This document shows, in pieces, positions 63,972 through 64,000 of a DNA stretch of 64,000 bases (the stretch's first letter is position 1; every line of letters starts with the position of its first letter). Location: contig NZ_QQAW01000015.1 of the NCBI RefSeq assembly GCF_003350405.1, positions 1 through 64,000 of the forward strand, in the 5' to 3' direction. The position numbers were made by a program, and so were the translations under genes. The notes beneath the pieces were generated by a model. It saw only the letters and a program-made list of their open reading frames with translations, searched no databases and was not told the origin of the DNA. The stretch comes from Gluconacetobacter liquefaciens (GTDB lineage: Bacteria > Pseudomonadota > Alphaproteobacteria > Acetobacterales > Acetobacteraceae).

Positions 63972-64000
63972 TGTCTTGACCTCTGACTCTCTGGATTATC

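Overview
The window looks like chromosomal DNA of a high-GC alphaproteobacterium, most likely an acetic acid bacterium (Acetobacteraceae, Gluconacetobacter/Komagataeibacter-like). This is inferred from the protein character, the many TonB-dependent receptors, an alphaproteobacterial GroESL and the absence of any enteric-type organisation. No ribosomal RNA is present and one tRNA gene (Gly-GCC) is visible. Species cannot be fixed from the sequence alone.

Region 1, 1-11100: iron/siderophore uptake. Two FecI-FecR-receptor modules are transcribed away from each other from a shared ~300 bp control region. The left module (sigma, anti-sigma, STN-containing receptor) runs on into a PepSY membrane protein, a small membrane protein and exbB, which leaves the window. 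The right module repeats sigma, anti-sigma and receptor. Region 2, 11285-12375: a small redox/dioxygenase gene pair. Region 3, 12535-19340: a complete four-gene Wadjet type I anti-plasmid system (jetA-jetB-jetC-jetD), every junction overlapping, visibly more A/T rich than its neighbours, followed by a decayed IS256-type transposase fragment and tRNA-Gly. Region 4, 20257-28218: mostly housekeeping genes (CnoX-like thioredoxin, LON-domain protein, Trm112-like protein, panC, a small lipoprotein, a transglutaminase plus circularly permuted ATP-grasp/alpha-E pair, a zinc metallopeptidase).

Region 5, 28300-36330: a quinoprotein amine dehydrogenase (TTQ) cluster. A TonB receptor is followed by mauB (large subunit), a MauD-like protein, mauA (small subunit with both TTQ tryptophans), a mono-haem cytochrome c, mauE and mauD. 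A LysR regulator (MauR-like) diverges, with two inverted repeats between them. mauF, mauG and amicyanin are not present in the window, so the cluster resembles the described aromatic amine dehydrogenase (aau) layout more than the classic mau layout.

Region 6, 36388-61000: an organosulfur scavenging island bounded by an IS3 remnant and an IS1182 remnant. It holds two SsuABC-type importers, an FMNH2-dependent SsuD monooxygenase, a second NtaA/DszA-type monooxygenase, a TauD-like dioxygenase, a SoxC/SoxD-like sulfite dehydrogenase, a rhodanese, two aldo/keto reductases, a nitroreductase, an Rrf2-family regulator with four clustered cysteines and two TonB receptors without STN domains. The inferred flow is uptake across both membranes, oxidative desulfonation to sulfite, then assimilation or oxidation to sulfate. 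Region 7, 61074-63971: cysE (cysteine synthesis, so functionally in line with region 6) directly downstream of a groES-groEL pair whose GroEL lacks the usual Gly-Gly-Met tail.

The strongest candidates for something new are the TonB-receptor-headed TTQ dehydrogenase cluster with an apparently incomplete maturation set, and the sulfur island with its own outer-membrane receptors and putative Rrf2 control. The Wadjet system is complete but belongs to a known family.
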